64,000 bases of DNA from Macrophomina tecta (lineage: Eukaryota; Ascomycota; Dothideomycetes; Botryosphaeriales; Botryosphaeriaceae), in contig JAKSGN010000037.1 in assembly GCA_024180945.1 (NCBI GenBank), forward strand, positions 439,501-503,500. The letters are read 5' to 3'. This document shows positions 1-10,700 of this stretch, in pieces; the first letter of the stretch is position 1, and every line of letters begins with the position of its first letter. The translations under genes were made by a program, and so were the position numbers. The notes beneath the pieces were generated by a model. It was not told where the DNA came from. It saw only the letters and a program-made list of their open reading frames with translations, and ran no database searches.

Positions 1-896
1 GTATTAGCAGCAGCAGTGATAGATATACACATAAGTTCAACCAATTATGCCAAAGGGGTGGTGGAGTATGGAGCAGCTTTGAGCGGTAGTAGACGAGTTT
101 CGATGCTAGTTAGGCCGGAGGGTTTTCCGTTTGTCTTGTAGATTAATTAGGGAACGTTGGGTGGCTTACTTCCTTTGAATGGTTATGGAAATGAGAAATA
201 TCAAAGCTATTGGAAATATTGCGACGCTGGATGAGCAATTGCATTAATCTCGTGCTCGCACTTTTTCGAAAGATCGGTGCAAACGAGTACACACACGCAT
301 GCCCTCTCTCTCTCTCTCTCTCCCTTTCTTTTTTCTTTTTATTTTTCTTCAAACCGAGGGGGAGCATTTTGAAAGATGTCGGGATGTCGGTAACAGTGTC
401 GGCCGTCAGCGGTGGACAGTGACATGAAGCCGGGACTCTGTTCAGGAACGTGCGCGCGCCCCGCCCACAGAGCTGGAACCGAACCATTGACACACAGACA
501 TACTTTCCGTTCCGAACCGCTCTGGCCCGGCGAGCCGGTGTGTGAGTGTGCGCGGGGCGTAAAGACAGGAGAGAGGGAGAGAGAGCGCGGATGCGGTGGA
601 TGCCGTGGGCCATTGCGCCTGCTTGCTTGCCGGAGGGGCACGGGGGTGGTCAGTCACTCGTTAACCCACTTTCACCAACCCCACCCCACCCCCTTTGTGT
701 ATGTGTGCCCCCTTCTAGAACCTCGGCGAAGCAGCTGATAAGGGAGTTTCAATTGACTCTAGGAAAAAAGAACGTTTTGAGCTCGGACGGCACAATAATC
801 CTTTGCTGACGATTGCCTACTTGAATTCTTATTGAAGCACGCACACGCTACTCCCTACCTTTTTTTTTTTTTTTTTTTTTTTGTGTGTTCAGTTGA
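1..896. other. Gene-free left edge with simple repeats
   Basis: I see no supported gene here. The open frames are short, low-complexity and lack family resemblance. The stretch holds a CT-rich run at about 302-330, purine-rich GA repeats near 570-590, and a run of 23 T at 860-882 that lies just beyond the stop codon of the minus-strand SDR gene. It probably contains that gene's 3' untranslated region and flanking DNA. Confidence 0.6.
860..882. repeat. Poly(T) tract, 23 nt
   Basis: This is an uninterrupted T run beginning 14 bases past the stop codon of the minus-strand SDR gene; read on the gene's own strand it is poly(A). It resembles other homopolymer runs in the window that lie at gene 3' ends or in introns. 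Confidence 0.9.
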
Positions 897-1830
897 TCAG
901 AACTTTTCGCAGGCGGGCCGCATGTCCAGCTCGTGCGTCCACAGCTCGGGCTCCTGCTGATGCAGCCAGAGGTACGTCTTGCCGACGGCGTCAGCGCTCA
1001 TCTTCTTGCCGGCACGGCACTGTTGCTGCTCTTGTTCTTGTTGAGCGTCGACGATGGCGCCGTTGGCGATGGTGTGCACGACGTGCACCCCCTTGTCCGA
1101 CATCTCGCGGGCCAGCGTCTGCGCCAGCTGCCGCACCGAGGCCCGCCCGGCGCCGTAGGCCGCGAATTGCGCGGAGCAGCGCAGCGCGCCGAGCGTGCCG
1201 GTGAAGATGAGCGTGCCCTTGGTGCCCGGGTTGGCCGAGTCGCTGAGGGGCTCGTCGCCGTGGTCGGCGAAGAGGCGGGCGAGGGCTTCTTGGGCGAAGG
1301 TGAAGGCGCCGCCGACGTAGGTTTCGAGGGAGGTTGTGAAGTCCTGTGGCGGGAGTCGTTAGTTCTCCGTCGTTTCTTTCGATTTTCCTTTTCTTTTTCC
1401 CCTGTTGTTTGCGTAGAGTCTGTGTGGTGGGGATATGTACCTCGTAGGTCTCCTCGAGGAAGGGCTTCTTGCTGCTGTGCTTCACGCTGTAGATTGCCAG
1501 GCGAAGCTTCAGGCCACTGAACGACGGGTGGCGCTTGATGTCGGCAAATGCCTTTTTGAGAGAGTCAGGCGACGTGTCGGTGGGGAAGGCCTCCAGCACG
1601 GCTCCCGGGGTGGACGAGCGGAGACTATTGGTGAGTTCCTGCAGAGGCTCCGGGCGGCGGGCGAGGAGTGCTACCGCAAGGTTCCCGTGGGATGGATGCG
1701 AGAGTATCCGGGCGATTCCAGTACCCTGCTGCTTCTTCAGCTCTTCAGTTCAGCGGCGTCTATATGGCGGATATAAGCTTACGGTATTCGGCCCAGCACC
1801 GATAAGGATTGCGAGGCCTGAAGGCGCCAT
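897..1830 (-). CDS. Short-chain dehydrogenase/reductase family protein
   Basis: This is a predicted cytosolic NAD(P)-dependent oxidoreductase of the SDR superfamily; the substrate is unknown. The three-exon model is 1830-1783, 1725-1441 and 1343-897, with introns of 57 and 97 bp in phase 0, giving about 259 residues, a normal length for a classical SDR. The first ATG opens directly into a hydrophobic beta strand and the glycine-rich cofactor loop GAGPNTGTG (residues 11-19). Further on are a helix like that following the NAG region and the active-site segment FAAYGAGRASVRQ near residue 170. The expected YxxxK motif reads YxxxR here, so either this is an atypical subfamily or the enzyme is weakly active or inactive. 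The gene diverges from VPS45 across about 1 kb. Family assignment is firm; function is not. Confidence 0.8.
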
Positions 1831-2870
1831 GTCTTAATTTCGCCGCAAAGAAGAATGTTGAATGCGTGCTTTGGCAAGTTCCTTGCCGAATTAGGATTTG
1901 TCAAATACTTTTGAGCGTCGGAAGTACTTTGTGCTGGTGGTTGAGAAGCGGAGATGTTCGAGGGCGGCAATGCTCATGACGTCACTTGCTGAGGTAGGAA
2001 AGTTGGGGCGCCAACGATCGCGGAGTTAACGGAGGAGAGATGGCTTGCAGTGTACCAAATGCAAACGCGAAGATATGCTGCGTAGTAGGAAAGAGAAACT
2101 GGGAGGTAACTCTGAACGCCAGAGGCTGAGTGCGCTGAACATTATCCGTGAATTGTGAGCTGAATAGGTGTTGATTGAAGGAGGGGGTGGGGGGGACAAC
2201 ATCCATCTTGATCGAGGCATCTATTAGGACATTCTATTTTCAATCGCCATAGAGCATAGAGTAGTTTAGAAGAGAAAAGGGGGGGGAAAAAAGACAAAGG
2301 AAAAGGGAAGAAGCAGAAAAGATGAGTACAGTGCGTAATCTGAAGTAGAGTTCGTCGCATGTTTAATGGGCGTTTTGTCCGACTATATCAAGTCAGCCAT
2401 TGACTCTACGGCATCCACGCCGGCTGATTAAAAAAGTTCTTTTGCAACGACTATTGGGCTTTACGGCAGGTAACGCGGGGCATGAAATACAATTCGGCGC
2501 GCCCAATGATGGCGATGACATCATTGCTTGGGAGAACAGGCCTCAAAGGAGGCGAACAGCAGATTACTTAACCGACACGAACAGATGGCAAGCAGGACCG
2601 AGATAGTTGGGAACTCCAGGCTTGGTGTTGAGTGGAGCCAGCGGCAGGCAAGAGTGCGTGCAGGTTGTGGCTTACGTAGCGCTTGGCTGCGGTGATCGGC
2701 GCCGGCAGGACGGGGGACACTGGAGCTCCCCTCGCGACAGCCCAGCCCCAGGCACATCCACCAAGCCGCCGCAGCTCCTCCATCCAACCCATGCGACCGT
2801 CCCCAATACGCGCCCAATCCTCGCCCTAGCCCCCTGATTTCGAGCGCGCGCGGCGCCGCCTTTGCCCACC
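1831..2870. promoter_or_regulatory. Divergent intergenic region, SDR / VPS45
   Basis: About 1 kb separates the two divergent start codons and should hold both promoters. It has a G-rich run near 2280 and a pyrimidine-rich stretch just before the VPS45 start, but I cannot assign specific operators. The short open frames here look like chance. Confidence 0.45.
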
Positions 2871-4895
2871 ATGGATATCGTGCAGGCGGTCTCGGGCTAC
2901 ATCTCCAAGATGGTGTCGGCTGGCGACAGCTCCACCGGCTCGCAGGCAGCCAAGATGAAGATACTACTGCTCGACAGTGAGACGGTAGGTCCGTCGCCTC
3001 GCCCGCCGCCTGGCTCGCCCCGATGTTGATTGTTTGCAGGTTCCCATCGTCTCCACCGCTACCACACAGTCAGCCCTGCTGAGCCATGAAGTCTACTTGA
3101 CCGAGTACGTCGCCCACCGACTCCCCGCCGGGCCCCGCTGACCAGGACAAAGTCGCCTCGACAGCCAGAACCGTGAGAAGATGCGCCACCTGCGCTGCTT
3201 GTGCTTTGTGCGCCCTTCGCCCGAGTCCATTCAATTCCTCATCGACGAGCTCCGCGAGCCAAAGTACGGCGAGTACAACATCTGTACGCTGCTCCGCTGG
3301 CCTCCATTTCCATGCCGTCCTGACCCATGCAGACTTCAGCAATATCATACGCAAGTCCTCTCTCGAGCGCCTAGCCGAAGCCGATGACCACGAGGTCGTG
3401 CGTGCCGTTCACGAATACTTCGCCGACTATCTCGTCATCAACCCCGACCTTATGTCCCTCAACCTACAGCACAGGATATGGAGCAACAGCCCGGACTTGT
3501 GGCACCCAGACGCCTTACAGCGTTCGGCTGAGGGCATCATTGCCTTGCTTCTGTCGCTGAAGAAGAGACCGTTGATACGTTATCAGAAGAACAGCCTGCT
3601 GGCGAAGAAGCTGGCAACGGAAGTCCGGTACCAGATGACACAAGAGGAACAACTGTTCGATTTCCGCAGGACGGACACGCCTCCCATCCTTCTCATAGTT
3701 GACCGGAGGGACGACCCGGTGACGCCTCTGCTCACTCAGTGGACTTACCAAGCAATGGTTCACGAGCTTTTGGGAATCAAGAATGGCAGGGTTGACCTAA
3801 GCGATGTGCCTGACATCAGACCCGAGCTGAAGGTCAGTTGCTTGGGCTGGGTGCGCCAGTGTTGACACTGACCTTGTCTCTTAGGAAATCACCCTTTCCC
3901 AGGATCAAGACCCTTTTTTTAAGAAGAACATGTACCTCAACTTCGGAGATCTGGGCCAGAATGCGAAAGATTACGTCGAGCAATTCGCATCAAAGCAGCA
4001 AGGGAGTCTAAAGCTCGAATCTATTACCGACATGAAGCGCTTCGTCGAAGATTACCCGGAATTCCGCAAGCTCTCTGGCAACGTGACCAAGCACGTCACC
4101 CTCGTGGGAGAATTGAGTAGGCGGGTGGGAGAAGATCACCTCTTGGATGTCAGCGAGCTCGAGCAAAGCTTAGCCTGTAATGACAACCACTCCAATGACG
4201 TGAAGGTTCGTGTGGTCATGATCCTTTCAGCGCGTCACGCTAACAAGTCGCAGCAATTGCAACAACTCATTTCCAACCCTTCCATACCGCCTGACAACAA
4301 GCTGCGTCTTACCGCGATATATGCACTCAGATACCACAAGCATCCGTCCAATTCAATCCCCATGCTCCTCGACCTTCTTGCTGTAGCAGGGAACCTGTCG
4401 CGCCACCGTATCGACTTGATCAACAAGCTCCTTCATTACCATCAGTCTTTGCAATCAACAGCGTCAGCAGCTGGCGGCATTCCCGACCTTTTCCAGTCAG
4501 GGTCCCTTTTCAGCAGTGCGCAGAACCGTTTCAAAGGACTCAAGGGCGTGGAGAATGTTTACACGCAACATTCACCACGATTGGAAGGGACGCTGCAGGA
4601 TCTGATTAAGGGACGATTGCGGGACCAGCTGTATCCCTTTGTGGAGGGCGGCGGTACCACCAGGGACAAGCCACAGGATATCATTATCTTCATGGTCGGA
4701 GGAGCAACATATGAGGAAGCCAAGATGGTGGCACAGGTCAACGCTAGCTCGCCAGGTGTAAGAGTGGTACTTGGTGGCACATCGATACACAACAGCATGA
4801 GTTTCCTGGAGGAGGTTGAGGATGCGGTTCAATCCTGGCCGGAACCTGCGCCAACTACAGCCGCCGGAAGGTTGCGAAGAGAAATTGGACGGTAA
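2871..4895 (+). CDS. VPS45: Vacuolar protein sorting-associated protein 45 (Sec1/Munc18)
   Basis: SM-family protein that binds the Tlg2/syntaxin-16 type SNARE and promotes vesicle fusion at the trans-Golgi and endosome. The model has six exons: 2871-2984, 3040-3104, 3153-3283, 3333-3832, 3885-4205 and 4254-4895, about 590 residues, the usual size. The Sec1 domain fills the protein. Diagnostic stretches that match Vps45 are KILLLDSET at the N-terminus, DSQNREKMRHL, PPILLIVDRRDDPVTPLL, QWTYQAMVHELLGI, KGLKGVENVYTQH and the C-terminal VVLGGTSIHNSMSFLEE. The second intron (3105-3152) must end in an AAG acceptor to keep the frame. The last intron (4206-4253) is 48 bp and stop-free, and I removed it because it interrupts a conserved segment. 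The ATG at 2871 sits in CACCATGG. Identification is very secure; exon edges are predicted. Confidence 0.95.
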
Positions 4896-5330
4896 AGAGG
4901 GCATCAGATTGCGGCGTAGTGCGGCGTTGGTGGTCAGTGTTCCAGATGTATCAGTGGAGTGAAGGGCGGCCTGCATTTTGCACAATGAGTCTTTTTGAGC
5001 GAATAGGATTCCCATGAGGTACCCAGTGGTAGCGTCGGCTATGCTTCCTTCTTGAGCTAGCTACTACGGCAGCAGATTTGATTGATTGACTGCCCTTTCC
5101 ACAGCCAAATGCACGACTCGGGCACGGGTGGATCATCCCATACCCCGTCCGGCTACGGAAATTCCGCGGCGCCTAACGCCGATGCCACCCCGCCCGTGCC
5201 CCGCCTGGATGACTACAACAGTAAGCATTTAAATACAACTCTTCGCGATTGTCGTTCAATCCTTCGCCACTGGATCTTGAAGCTTTATCCCGTTACCAAT
5301 CGTCGTCTCTCACGGTCGGGATACGCAAAC
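4896..5330. other. Intergenic region upstream of the DLH-like gene
   Basis: The frame upstream of the DLH start is open back to about 5082, with an ATG at 5109, but that stretch has no family resemblance and includes a plausible 5' leader intron donor at 5221. I treat it as 5' untranslated DNA. Confidence 0.4.
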
Positions 5331-6337
5331 ATGGCATCGTATCCTCCCGGACGCTGCTGCATAACTGGCGTGAAGCATGAAGGAACCGCAGTCGGCAAGT
5401 TTGAGAAGGTTGGAGGCGGTAGGTCGCCGAGTTCTGATCATGAGTTTTTCTTTGATTCTAACTTCTTCTTAGTTGATGCCTACGTCACGTACCCAGAAGA
5501 CAAGAGTACGCATACCGCAGTGCTGTTTCTGACCGACGCCATGGGCCATGCCTCCATCAACGCTCATCTGTGAGTCCCGAGCCCTCTTCCTTGAAATCAA
5601 CGCGACCAGATCACTGACTCTCCCTGGCAACGATAACCAGCATTGCCGACCAGCTCGCCGCCAATGGCTACTTCGTCGTTATGCCCGACCTCTTCGCCGG
5701 CGACCCCGTTCCCGCCGACGTCAACATGGACACGTTCGATCTCCAGGGCTGGCTTGCAAAGCACCAGACGCCCCAGGTCGACCCCATAGTCGCGGCCGTT
5801 CTCAAGGAGATGCGCGGAAGCCTCGGTTGCAAGCGCGTCGCCAGTGTCGGCTATTGCTTCGGCGCAAAGTACGTCGTGCGCAACCTGAAAGGGGGGGAGC
5901 TGATTGACGCCGCCTTCATCGCGCATCCGTCGCTCATTGATATGTCGGAGCTGAAAGCGATTACGCAGCCTTTGAGTATTGCTGCTGCTGGTGAGTGATT
6001 TCGTTTCCGTGATGGCGCCGCGTCTCCTTGACCTTTTTTTTTTTTCCCCTTCTCTTTTTCTCCTGTTCCTTGTTTTATCCCCCCATTTTATGCGTTTTGC
6101 TGATGAGGGGGTTTTGGGAGTAAATTAGAGGATGACTTCATCTTCCCGACTCACAAGCGCCGCGAGTCCGAGGACCTCCTGGCGCAGATGAAGGCCACGT
6201 ACCAGGTCGTGCTTTACTCCGGCACGAGCCATGGCTTCGCCACGCGCGCCGACCTGTCCCAGAAGCATCTCAAATTCGCGAAGGAGCAGGCGTTCTTGCA
6301 GGCTGTGCAGTGGTTCAACGAGTATATTAAGGCTTGA
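5331..6337 (+). CDS. Dienelactone hydrolase family protein
   Basis: Alpha/beta hydrolase of the dienelactone hydrolase type, predicted cytosolic; the natural substrate in fungi is usually unknown. Four exons (5331-5418, 5473-5569, 5641-5990, 6129-6337) give about 247 residues, the family length. The N-terminus MASYPPGRCC followed by GVKHEGT is the standard start of fungal members, which is why I chose this ATG over an in-frame one at 5109. The nucleophile motif is GYCFGAKY (Cys in place of the Ser of lipases), followed by AHPSLID and the catalytic histidine in SGTSHGF near residue 205. The introns have canonical GT and AG ends. It is followed by a 1.4 kb interval and a convergent ABC transporter. 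It could act on lactones, xenobiotics or protein carboxymethyl groups; the sequence does not decide. Confidence 0.88.
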
Positions 6338-7140
6338 GAGCGGCGACTGTGTGAGAGCGAGAAAATGTCGTCGATTGGGGGTATTATCCGCATTCAGGGG
6401 CGTGAGGACTCCCCAGCGAGGCGTGTACTGGGCATGAGATGCAGGAGCAGTCTCAGAAGAAACATGTGCAGAACGCAAGCTTGACACACTGGCTTGTGGC
6501 TGATTCTGGGGCATAATCTATCGTAAGGGTTTCCTTAGGAATATGCTGGCAGAGGCCCTCACGTGTTGAGCAAAATTTCCATTCAAGATATATACTCACT
6601 TTCAACCGACTGATGAAGCCACAGACAGGGGTCTTGCAAGTGGGCCTCCCCCTCAGGGAAAGGATTCTAAGATCTCATGTGACTTGCCTGGTCCTCAAAC
6701 CCTTCACTTGCCGAAACTAAAACACAGTCGTTCCGTCAGCCAGTCGCAAGATTCGGGAGCATTCATCCAGCAGCCTACCATCCACACGAGCACCCAGGGC
6801 CCCGTTCTTCATCCACGAAGGGACCTCCTAATTACCCGTGCTCCTCCATCCCCCTATAGGCCTCATACTTCCTCGAACCCCAACAACCCAAGCCAGACAG
6901 GCAACAACCAGCCCAATCCCACACATGTAATCCCGCAACCCCCGCAACCACTACCACCCCCCCTCTCCTCCTCCTCCGGCAGCAGCAGTAAAACTAGCAG
7001 CGCCCACCGCTGGATCAGACACATGTTCAATCTCTCATAAGCGGCTGATCGTCAGAACACCATCCTCCGGTTGTTTGGAGTACGCAAAAGCGACTGTGGG
7101 CCGCCTGTTCGATTCACCCGGCGCTTCACGGGTAATGTTC

Positions 7141-7165
7141 TTTTTTTTTTTTTTTTTTTTTTTTT
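7141..7165. repeat. Poly(T) tract, 25 nt
   Basis: This is an uninterrupted run of T in the convergent intergenic DNA between the DLH-like gene and the ABC transporter. Confidence 0.9.
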
Positions 7166-7664
7166 GGAAGGTTTGCGAGAGGCGTTTGGTCGAATGGGCG
7201 GCAGCGTTGTTAGGGTTCGGTGAGCAGCAGCATCGTTGATGGATGGTGCTGGGCGAGGGTTTGTCGCGTTTGGTAGCATTCCGTATTGTGGCCTTGGGCT
7301 ATTACCAGCTCTATTCAACTCCCTGAGATGGCGTTGGGTTAGAGGGGGGGCGGGGGCTAAGACAGAAGAGTGTGTATTGAAACCGCGCCTTTGAATATAT
7401 CACATCTACATCACGACCGACACACCGAGGAAAGGACCAGTTGGGAAGTGGTGGATGAATTTTATACACGGATGAAGAGAGAGAGGTCTACCTGCGCATA
7501 GAACTACATAGAAGTACGAGCGCCTCGCGACGCAGTCAAAATGTCGAAAATCATCCACAGCAACCGCCCCAGAGTGTGGTATATGTTCAGAAATCTCTAA
7601 CTGGAGCGTTCTTCAGCTCCACAAACGCCAATTCATGCAATAAATGCCACAGCAACGCCGCATT

Positions 7665-7683
7665 AAAAAAAAAAAAAAAAAAA
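7665..7683. repeat. Poly(A) tract, 19 nt
   Basis: This A run starts 38 bases beyond the stop codon of the minus-strand ABC transporter and reads as poly(T) on the gene's strand. Confidence 0.9.
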
Positions 7684-7720
7684 GCGCCGACCTGTTTTTC
7701 CTTTTCTACATCTCAACCCC

Positions 7721-10700
7721 CTACTTCTGCTTCTCCAAGCTCTGTAGACTGACAAGCTCAAAATACCTCCCCCGCCTAGCGATGAGGTCCGCATGCGTGC
7801 CGGCCTCGACGACCCTGCCACCGTCAAACACGTAGATGATGTCGGCCTTCTGGATGGTGCTGAGGCGATGGGCGACGGCGATGGTGGTGCGTCCCCGCGC
7901 GGCGGCGTCGAGCGCCGCCTGCACAACCTTCTCCGACTCCGAGTCGAGCGCGGACGTGGCCTCGTCGAGGAGGAGGACTTTCGGGTCGCGTAGGAGGGCG
8001 CGCGCGATGGCGATGCGCTGCTTTTGGCCGCCAGAGAGGAGCGCACCTTTGCTGCCGCAGACGGTGTTGAAGGCCTCACTGTTAGAGAAGGAGTTAGCTT
8101 GGGAGACGGTTTTGGAGAGTTGGGAGGGGTTAGGGGAACTTACGGAAGCGACATGATGAAGTCGTAAATGTTCGCGTCCTTGCACGCCTTGATGATGGCT
8201 TCCTCGGGCACGTTCTCACGGTCTGCCCCGAGGAGAATGTTGTCCCGGATAGTGCCCTGATACAGCGTCGGTTCCTGACTGACCAGCGCGATGTAGCTGC
8301 GGTAGTCATTAATGTTGAGCGAGGAGATCTCCTTGCCGTCGGCATAGATTCCGCCGGTGAGGGGGTTGTAGAAGCGCTCCAGGAGGGCGATGGTGGTGCT
8401 CTTGCCGCAGCCACTGGCGCCGACGAGCGCGACGTACTGGCCGGGCTTGACGCTGAGGTTTAGGCCGCGCAAGACGGGCTGCTCGGGCCGTGTGGGGTAG
8501 CGGAAGTGCACGTTGCGGAATTCGATGTGGCCCTCCATGGTGTTTATCTTCTCGCCGTCGGACGACCAAGTGTCAATCTCGGGCTTGCGGTCGAACAGGG
8601 TCTTCAGCTGGATGGCGGCGTGCTTCGCCTTGCCCATGTCGGGAGCAAAGCTGAAGATGGTACCGGCAGACTGAGCGCCGAAGGTGATGGCTGAGAAACA
8701 GACGAAAAACTGGAACAAGCTGTACTCCCCCTTGCTGATGAGGGTTCCACCGTACCAGAAGCCAAGCGCAGTGCAAAGGAACATGCCGGATTGCGAGAGA
8801 GCGTAGAGAGTGGAGGACTTGAGGATTGAGCGCAAGTTCTTCGCTCCCTGGTCAACGAGTTGTTGGTGGTAGCTGGCATACACATCCTCCTCACGGGTCA
8901 AGGATGCAACAGTGCGAATAGCCGAGGTGGCCTCGCAAGCGTAGGACGCGGACTTCTCGTACGCTTTCTTCGATCGCTGCTCGAAGCGAGCCAAGATCCA
9001 GAACCGCAAGAAACCGCAGGCAAGAAGCACTGGAATGGTTGATGCACAAACAAGACCCAGCTTCCAACCGATGGCGATACCAAGGACAAGGGCACCGATG
9101 AGGGTGGTCAAGACGGTGAAGATTGTGCCAAGGGTGGCGCCGCTGAGACCGGCGAGACTGGTCGTCTCAGTCGAGAGGAAGGAGGTGAGAGCACCTGCGC
9201 TGTTTTCCTCCTGGTCGAAGAATGAAATGTCCTGGCGCAACATCGTCCTGAAAGCAGTGTCGCGGACTCGGTGGATGAGCTTCTCGGAACAAATTGCGAA
9301 GCACAGGCCCTGACCAGTGAAGGAGATGAGCTGAGTGAGAGCCAGCATGAGATACATCAAACTCCAGAAGTTTGCTTCTGAGCGGAGCTTGCCATACTCT
9401 GACGGGGGTCTCGAGAGAGCAGAAATGGATTTGGCGAAGAATACAGCCTGTGTAGGGTTGCCACCACCGGCGATGATGGACCAGAACAGACCTTGAACCA
9501 TGAGGAGCCACTCTTTTCTGTTGAAGCTTGCGATCAGTTTGATGAGGGTAGCTAGAGAGTATTTCTGCTCGCTGGCTGGTTGCTTTTTCGCAAGGGCCAC
9601 GCTCGATTCCGACTTTCCGGATTGAGTGCGCTTCAACCGTGCCGCCACGTCGTCAGCAGGGTCAACGGAGTATGATCTCTTCTCCGACTGAGGAGACACA
9701 GTTCGCTTGATGGTTTCGTCGTCAACCTCCGTGAGATCGACCTCTTCTTCTTCTTCTTCTTCTTCGATTTTCTCATTCGCAGCAGCGATCCTTTGGGCTT
9801 CCACAAGGTTGTAATACGCCTGCTTCCGTTCCAGAAGTTCGTTGTGGGTTCCTTGTTCAACAATGCGGCCCTGAGACATGACCACAATCTTGTCGGCAGT
9901 CTTGATGGTAGACAAGCGATGCGCAATAACAATGGTGGTACGTCCCTGTGCAGCCCTGTCGAGCGCTGCCTGAACAACGCCCTCGCTCTTGGTGTCCAAT
10001 GCAGAGGTGGCTTCGTCGAGAAGCAGAATCTTCGGATCGCTCACGATTGCTCGCGCAATGGCAATACGCTGCTTTTGACCGCCGGAGAGAAGGAAGCCAC
10101 GTTCACCGACGTTTGTCTCGTAGCCTTCAGGGAGGGCGGAAACGAAGTCGTGGGCATTTGACATTTTAGCGGCGTTGTAGATCATTTCGCGGACCTTTTC
10201 ATGCTCGAGATGCTCATACTGGGTTCCGATGAGACCGTGCTTGATGTTGTCGAAGATGGTCGTGGCAAACAGAACGGGTTCCTGTTGCACGAGCGAGATC
10301 TGTTGCCGCAGCCAGTGGAGATTGAGCTCCTGAACATTGACACCGTCGAGAAGAACTTCGCCTCCCACTGGGTCGTAGAAGCGCTCGACCAGTCCGACGA
10401 TGGTACTCTTTCCGGATCCGGACGCACCGACCAAGGCGGTGGTTTTGCCAGCCTCGACGACCAGGTCCACGCCATTCATGACGGTGACCTCAGGCCTGGA
10501 AGGGTAGATGTGCTTGACTTGCCTGAGCTCGACGCGGCCCTGGAGATTCTCGAGTCTCCTGCCTTCCTTCGAGGTAGGGTCGAGGGGTGATACCCTGTCG
10601 ATGGTGCTGTACATCTTCGAAGCAGCTGCAGTGGCAGTGGTGAAAGCTTGCAGCCAAGGGCCAATGTTGCCGAGAGAGAAAGCGCCGATCATAACGGCGA

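Larger units (their letters stand above)
6338..7720. other. Convergent intergenic region with homopolymer tracts
   Basis: This 1.4 kb lies between the 3' ends of the DLH-like and ABC transporter genes. A proline/serine-rich open frame at about 6684-7040 has no ATG at its start and no recognisable domain, so I do not call it. The region holds T25 at 7141-7165 and A19 at 7665-7683. Confidence 0.5.

Noticed and set aside
143..738. Several overlapping frames of 70-156 codons on both strands at the left edge
   Set aside because: They are mirror frames over CT/GA-rich DNA with no domain or consistent codon bias.
5082..5330. In-frame N-terminal extension of the DLH-like protein
   Set aside because: It lacks family similarity, contains a likely leader intron, and homologues start at the MASYPPG-type N-terminus.
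6684..7040. Pro/Ser-rich 118-codon frame
   Set aside because: It has no ATG at its start, is low-complexity and lies in 3' intergenic DNA between convergent genes.
7105..7130. TTCGATTC motif resembling a tRNA B box
   Set aside because: No A box or cloverleaf pairing could be found around it, so no tRNA is called. No tRNA or rRNA gene was found elsewhere by eye.
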